Below are positions 61,155 through 64,000 of a stretch of 64,000 nt of DNA, piece by piece. A program made the position numbers and the translations under genes. This DNA comes from Ferrovibrio sp046294345 (GTDB lineage: Bacteria; Pseudomonadota; Alphaproteobacteria; Ferrovibrionales; Ferrovibrionaceae). The stretch lies in the NCBI GenBank assembly GCA_046294345.1, contig JBKBJT010000009.1:1-64000 (forward strand), given 5' to 3'. The notes below the pieces were generated by a model. That model ran no database searches. It had not been told where the DNA came from and saw nothing but the letters and a program-made list of their open reading frames with translations. Numbering within the stretch: position 1 is the first letter of the stretch; the number at the start of each line of letters is the position of its first letter.

Positions 61155-61604
61155 ATGCAAAAAACCATCCTGACCGGCACTGCACTGGCCGTTCTCTGTC
61201 TTGTCGCTCTGCCTCTCCCTGCCGCCGAACCGGTTCCCGTAGGCCGCTGGAAGACCATCGATGACGAAACCAATACGCCGCGCAGCATCGTGGAAATCCG
61301 CGAAGTGAGCGGCGAATTGCAGGGCCGCATCCTGCAGATCTTCTACCGGCCGGACGAAAAACCCGATCCGGTCTGCGAGGCCTGCGACGGCGACCGCAAG
61401 AACCAGCCGGTGATCGGCATGACCTTCCTGTGGGGCCTGAAGCCCGATGGCGGCGACTGGGCCGGCGGAGCCGTTCTCGACCCCAAGAATGGCAAGATTT
61501 ACAACGCCAAGCTCAGCCTTACCGAGGGAGGCAGCAAACTGCGCCTGCGCGGCTATATCGGCACGCCGCTGCTGGGCCGAACCCAGGTCTGGCTGCGCGA
61601 ATAA
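61155..61604 (+). CDS. DUF2147-family secreted protein
   Basis: A 149-residue protein with a Sec signal peptide (MQKTILTGTALAVLCLVALP...AAE) and a beta-rich mature part: VGRWKTIDDETNTPRSIVEI, a Cys pair in CEACDGDRKNQPVIGM, WAGGAVLDPKNGKIYNAKL and the end LRGYIGTPLLGRTQVWLRE, which matches the DUF2147 pattern. The two Cys may form a disulfide. An ACAGGGAG ribosome site precedes the ATG. The family's role is unknown; envelope location is inferred from the signal. Confidence 0.8.
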   Translation: MQKTILTGTALAVLCLVALPLPAAEPVPVGRWKTIDDETNTPRSIVEIREVSGELQGRILQIFYRPDEKPDPVCEACDGDRKNQPVIGMTFLWGLKPDGGDWAGGAVLDPKNGKIYNAKLSLTEGGSKLRLRGYIGTPLLGRTQVWLRE

Positions 61605-61737
61605 AAGCTCCGCGCTGGCGTCTTTTCGCCCGCTCCAAGACGACTCCTGACCGAATCCTGGGCATGGCGGTGGCCGGCCCCAGGCCGGCCGCATTGGAAT
61701 CATTGCCGGATTCCCGCTGGCACGCTCCTTGAATTGG

Positions 61738-61755
61738 ATAGACCGTTCCGTCTAT
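61738..61755. promoter_or_regulatory. TetR-like operator upstream of the sulfurtransferase gene
   Basis: ATAGAC-CGTTCC-GTCTAT is a perfect 6-6-6 inverted repeat, 26 bases before the ATG. It differs by one base from the TAGACC-N4-GGTCTA pattern of NemR-type TetR regulators. A sigma-54-like TGGCAC-N5-TTGAA (61718-61733) lies just upstream but lacks the -12 GC. Confidence 0.4.
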
Positions 61756-61781
61756 TCGGCAACCCAGCAGAGGAGCGTGCC

Positions 61782-62746
61782 ATGAGCGGTAGCGTGCTGA
61801 TTTCCCCCAATGAACTGTCTGCCCTGACCAGCCTGGGCGGCGTGGTGCTGATCGACACCCGCGCACCTGAGGCCTATGCCGCCGGCCACCTGCCCGGTGC
61901 GGTCAACATCCACGACATCTTCACCTACCTCGCCACCTCGACGCCGGAGGGCGTGGCGGCCATGCGCGAGAAGTTCGCCGCCGTGTTCGGTGCCGCCGGT
62001 CTGTCGGGCGCCGAAACTGCCGTGGTCTACGAACAGTCGATGAATACCGGTTTCGGCCAGTCCTGCCGCGGCTATGTGCTGCTCAGCTATCTGGGCTATC
62101 CGAAGATCAAGATCCTGCATGGCGGCTATGCCGGCTGGGTCGCCGCCGACCTGCCGGCCGCCGAGCGTCCGAAAGTGGAGGTGCTGGACGAGACCGGGAC
62201 GGCCTTCAAGGCCCTGGTGGAGAAGACCCGGGCGGCCAGGGGCGCCNNNNNNNNNNTATGCCGACGCCCAAGACCTTCCCGCTGAGCAGCGCCAGCGCCG
62301 GCATTCTGCTGGACCTGGAAGGCATGAAGGCCGCCGTGGCCGACAAGACCGTGGCGATCCTGGATACCCGCGACGTGGATGAATGGATCGGCGAAAGCTC
62401 CTCGCCCTATGGCAAGGATTTCTGCCCCCGCAAGGGCCGCATCCCGCGCGCCGTCTGGATCGAATGGTACCGCATGATGAAGCCGACCGCGGCAGGCCCG
62501 ATGTTCAAGAGCAAGGCGGAAATCCTCGCCGAATGCGCCACCGTGGGCATCTCGGCCAAGACGCCGGTGGTGCTATACTGCTTCAAGGGGGCGCGGGCTT
62601 CCAACACGCTGGTGGCCCTGAAGGAAGCCGGCATCGAGAATGTGCGGCTGTATTTCGGTTCCTGGAATGAATGGTCGCGCGACCCGGCCCTGCCAATCGA
62701 CGCCGGCTTCCCGGGTCCGGTGGCCATGGCGGCGGCGGCGGAATGA
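61782..62746 (+). CDS. Two-domain sulfurtransferase (rhodanese), interrupted by an assembly gap
   Basis: The N-terminal part (61782-62246) is a rhodanese domain with VVLIDTRAPEAYAAGHLPGAV and a loop VVYEQSMNTGFG that lacks the active Cys. The C-terminal part (from about 62258) is a second rhodanese domain with ILDTRDVDEWIGE and an active-site loop VVLYCFKGARASN carrying the Cys. An inactive first and active second domain is the usual build of thiosulfate/3-mercaptopyruvate sulfurtransferases. The two parts are in different frames across 10 N; for one continuous gene the true gap must be 2 modulo 3 bases. A CAGAGGAGCGTGCC site precedes the ATG. It could also be two genes, but this is less likely. 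Confidence 0.75.
62247..62256. other. Assembly gap (10 N)
   Basis: Ten N of arbitrary length break the sulfurtransferase gene between its two rhodanese domains. The real size is unknown. Confidence 0.98.
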
Positions 62747-62881
62747 TACGGTTTCCCTAACGGCAGCCCGGGTAACGGCGGCGGAGTCGCCTGCCGGCCG
62801 GGCGACCAAAACGCCCCGCGGCTCAACCTGACGAAAAACGGCCGGCCAGGCTCTAACGCCTTGACCGGCCGTTCAAATTCA

Positions 62882-62959
62882 TGGGGCGAGAGAGGGGACT
62901 TGAACCCCCGACCCCCAGGGCCACAACCTGGTGCTCTAACCAACTGAGCTACCCCCGCC
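62882..62959 (-). tRNA. tRNA-His (anticodon GTG)
   Basis: On the minus strand: the 8-bp acceptor with the extra G-1 opposite C73, D-arm TAGCTCAGTTGGTTAGAGC, anticodon stem CCAGG / CCTGG with loop TTGTGGC (GTG), T-arm GGGGGTTCAAGTCCCCT and encoded CCA (62884-62882). Confidence 0.94.
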
Positions 62960-63119
62960 ACAGGGCAGGCGCTTCTTAAACCGCCCCCTTTCCCGGGTCA
63001 AGCTTTCCCTCGGCCGGCGCCACCATGCCGAGTCGCCGGATACCCGTCGGGCGTGTCCGGACTTTGAGAGCTATTTCAGCATCTTGTAGGGATTCTCGCA
63101 CTCGGCTAACACTAAGGAC

Positions 63120-63614
63120 ATGACCAGCTTCTGGCTCATCATGGGCGCCCTGCTGATCGGCGTGCCCGGCGCCACCTTCATCGTGCTGCAGTTGATCTCG
63201 CAGCATAAGCGGCAGATTCTTGCCTATGAGTGGAGCGCTGCCGAAGTTGTGCGCCGCGGTCAGCGCATGGACGAGCTGGAAAAGCTGACGCGTTCCGCCC
63301 AGCAGAAGATCGCGGAACTGACCAAGCAAAAATTCGAGCTGGAGGCGGAAGTCGCCAAGCTGGAGAAACTCGCCAGCAAGGCCGTGGCTGCCGAAGCCAA
63401 TGTGAAGACCTTCAGCATCGGCATCTACAATTCCGAAGTGCGCCGCGCCCACATGATGGGCGAGAAGCACCGCCAGCTGGACGACAAGTGGGGCGAGATC
63501 AATTACGTCGAGCTGCAGGCGACCAATGACGACGAAGTGCGCCGCACGATCATGCGCAAGTTCCCGCCCGAGCGCGGCTTCGTGATCGAGTCCGTGCAGG
63601 AAGTGAAGAAATAA
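63120..63614 (+). CDS. Membrane-anchored coiled-coil protein, unknown function
   Basis: A 164-residue protein. Residues 4-27 form one membrane helix (FWLIMGALLIGVPGATFIVL...), residues about 45-90 a coiled coil (MDELEKLTRSAQQKIAEL and on), and the rest a small basic globular tail ending PPERGFVIESVQEVKK. It has no recognised family. The arrangement suggests an inner-membrane protein with a cytoplasmic coil. It stands alone; its stop codon abuts the stop of the next, opposite gene with no base between them. Confidence 0.6.
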   Translation: MTSFWLIMGALLIGVPGATFIVLQLISQHKRQILAYEWSAAEVVRRGQRMDELEKLTRSAQQKIAELTKQKFELEAEVAKLEKLASKAVAAEANVKTFSIGIYNSEVRRAHMMGEKHRQLDDKWGEINYVELQATNDDEVRRTIMRKFPPERGFVIESVQEVKK

Positions 63615-64000
63615 TCAGCCCGCCGCACCGCGCCAGCGCAGCGTCTGTACCGTTATATCCAGGCTGCTTTCGTTATCGATTTCGCCACGCGGCGCCACCG
63701 GCCAGCGCCATTCGCGTTGGGGCGCCGGCAGTTCCAGCCCCAGCAGCGCATTCTCGCTCATCACCACTTCGCCGGCACGGCTGCGCCAGATGCGGCGGGC
63801 ATCGGCCGCAAGTCCAACCGGGCAGGCCAGGGCCCGTAGGCCGTCCAGATGCGCCTGCAGGATGGCACGGCCGAAGGCCTCTGCCCCGGTGCGGCTCACG
63901 CCATGCTTCTGCACATGCTCCATCGGCAGCAGCGGCAGTTGCGACAGCAGGTTCAGTGACAGCACACAATCCGGCGGCACATCGTCGAGCTCGATCAGTG
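63615..64000 (-). CDS. Unidentified protein, C-terminal part (5' end outside window)
   Basis: An open frame that enters from the right edge and ends at 63615. The 128 visible residues include LIELDDVPPDCVLSLNLLSQLP, then HGVSRTGAEAFGRAILQAHLDGLRAL and a beta-rich tail. The 'D-xx-LSLNLLSQLP' strand-helix looks like the middle of a SAM-dependent methyltransferase-type Rossmann fold, but this is a weak resemblance and the motif I half is not in the window. Confidence 0.55.
   Translation of the reverse strand, partial: LIELDDVPPDCVLSLNLLSQLPLLPMEHVQKHGVSRTGAEAFGRAILQAHLDGLRALACPVGLAADARRIWRSRAGEVVMSENALLGLELPAPQREWRWPVAPRGEIDNESSLDITVQTLRWRGAAG

Noticed and set aside
61718..61733. Sigma-54 promoter TGGCAC-N5-TTGAA before the sulfurtransferase
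   Set aside because: The -12 element has GA where GC is nearly invariant, and no enhancer-binding regulator gene is nearby. It is kept only as a remark.

Overview
The window is a chromosomal stretch from a GC-rich alphaproteobacterium, probably of the Rhodospirillales type, although the order cannot be fixed from sequence alone. The reasons are the fixL-fixJ-fixK oxygen cascade with FixK-type operator boxes, the tig / clpP / clpX / lon / hup block with interspersed tRNAs, a trifunctional-type PutA, and a palindromic intergenic element of a kind common in alphaproteobacteria. One run of 10 N (62247-62256) shows the sequence is a scaffold with a small gap.

Layout. 1-3558: the 3' end of purF, a zinc alcohol dehydrogenase, a short-chain dehydrogenase, a three-hairpin repeat and an EamA exporter. 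3661-6918: a sulfide dehydrogenase pair (c-type cytochrome plus flavoprotein) and hemN, separated by a regulatory region with a CRP-like box, a FixK-type box and a possible minus-strand small RNA. 7023-9797: an old yellow enzyme, then a type III polyketide synthase translationally coupled to an isoprenylcysteine-methyltransferase-like protein. 9798-13651: kup and ggt. 13796-17101: a Crp/Fnr-family regulator (FixK-like) facing a receiver-only protein, fixJ and fixL. 17299-26365: an EF-hand lipoprotein, an Asp/Glu racemase divergent from an Lrp/AsnC regulator, putA with three operator-like repeats, an unknown membrane protein and a MASE3-PAS-HD-GYP protein. 26366-27362 is AT-richer and has no convincing gene.

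27363-42590 is the most striking region: a 3866-residue protein built almost only of RTX (GGxGxDxL) calcium-binding repeats, followed in one overlapping operon by a HlyB-type ABC exporter and a HlyD-type adaptor. No outer-membrane TolC partner is present. The giant gene holds several layers of internal duplication, including two nearly identical blocks of about 500 bp.

42911-51576 is a housekeeping block: tRNA-Val, hup, lon, clpX, clpP, tig and tRNA-Leu, with a monooxygenase-fold protein, a DUF1089-like protein and a glycosyltransferase. 51778-61604 holds an XRE regulator with a SulP anion transporter, then a minus-strand operon SDR - cytochrome P450 - amidase - NAD(P)HX repair enzyme, with a zinc alcohol dehydrogenase divergent from it, and FIST and DUF2147 proteins. 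61782-64000 has a two-domain sulfurtransferase cut by the N gap, tRNA-His, a coiled-coil membrane protein and the 3' end of an unidentified gene.

How it fits together: FixL (heme PAS with conserved His and Arg) and FixJ should drive the FixK-like regulator. FixK boxes lie upstream of that regulator and of hemN, which makes heme without oxygen. A 17-base motif shared by the fixK-like and receiver-only genes is a candidate FixJ site. The sulfide dehydrogenase and the sulfurtransferase suggest sulfide handling. The RTX operon next to an HD-GYP protein suggests a surface layer or adhesin possibly tied to cyclic-di-GMP; this last link is inference only.
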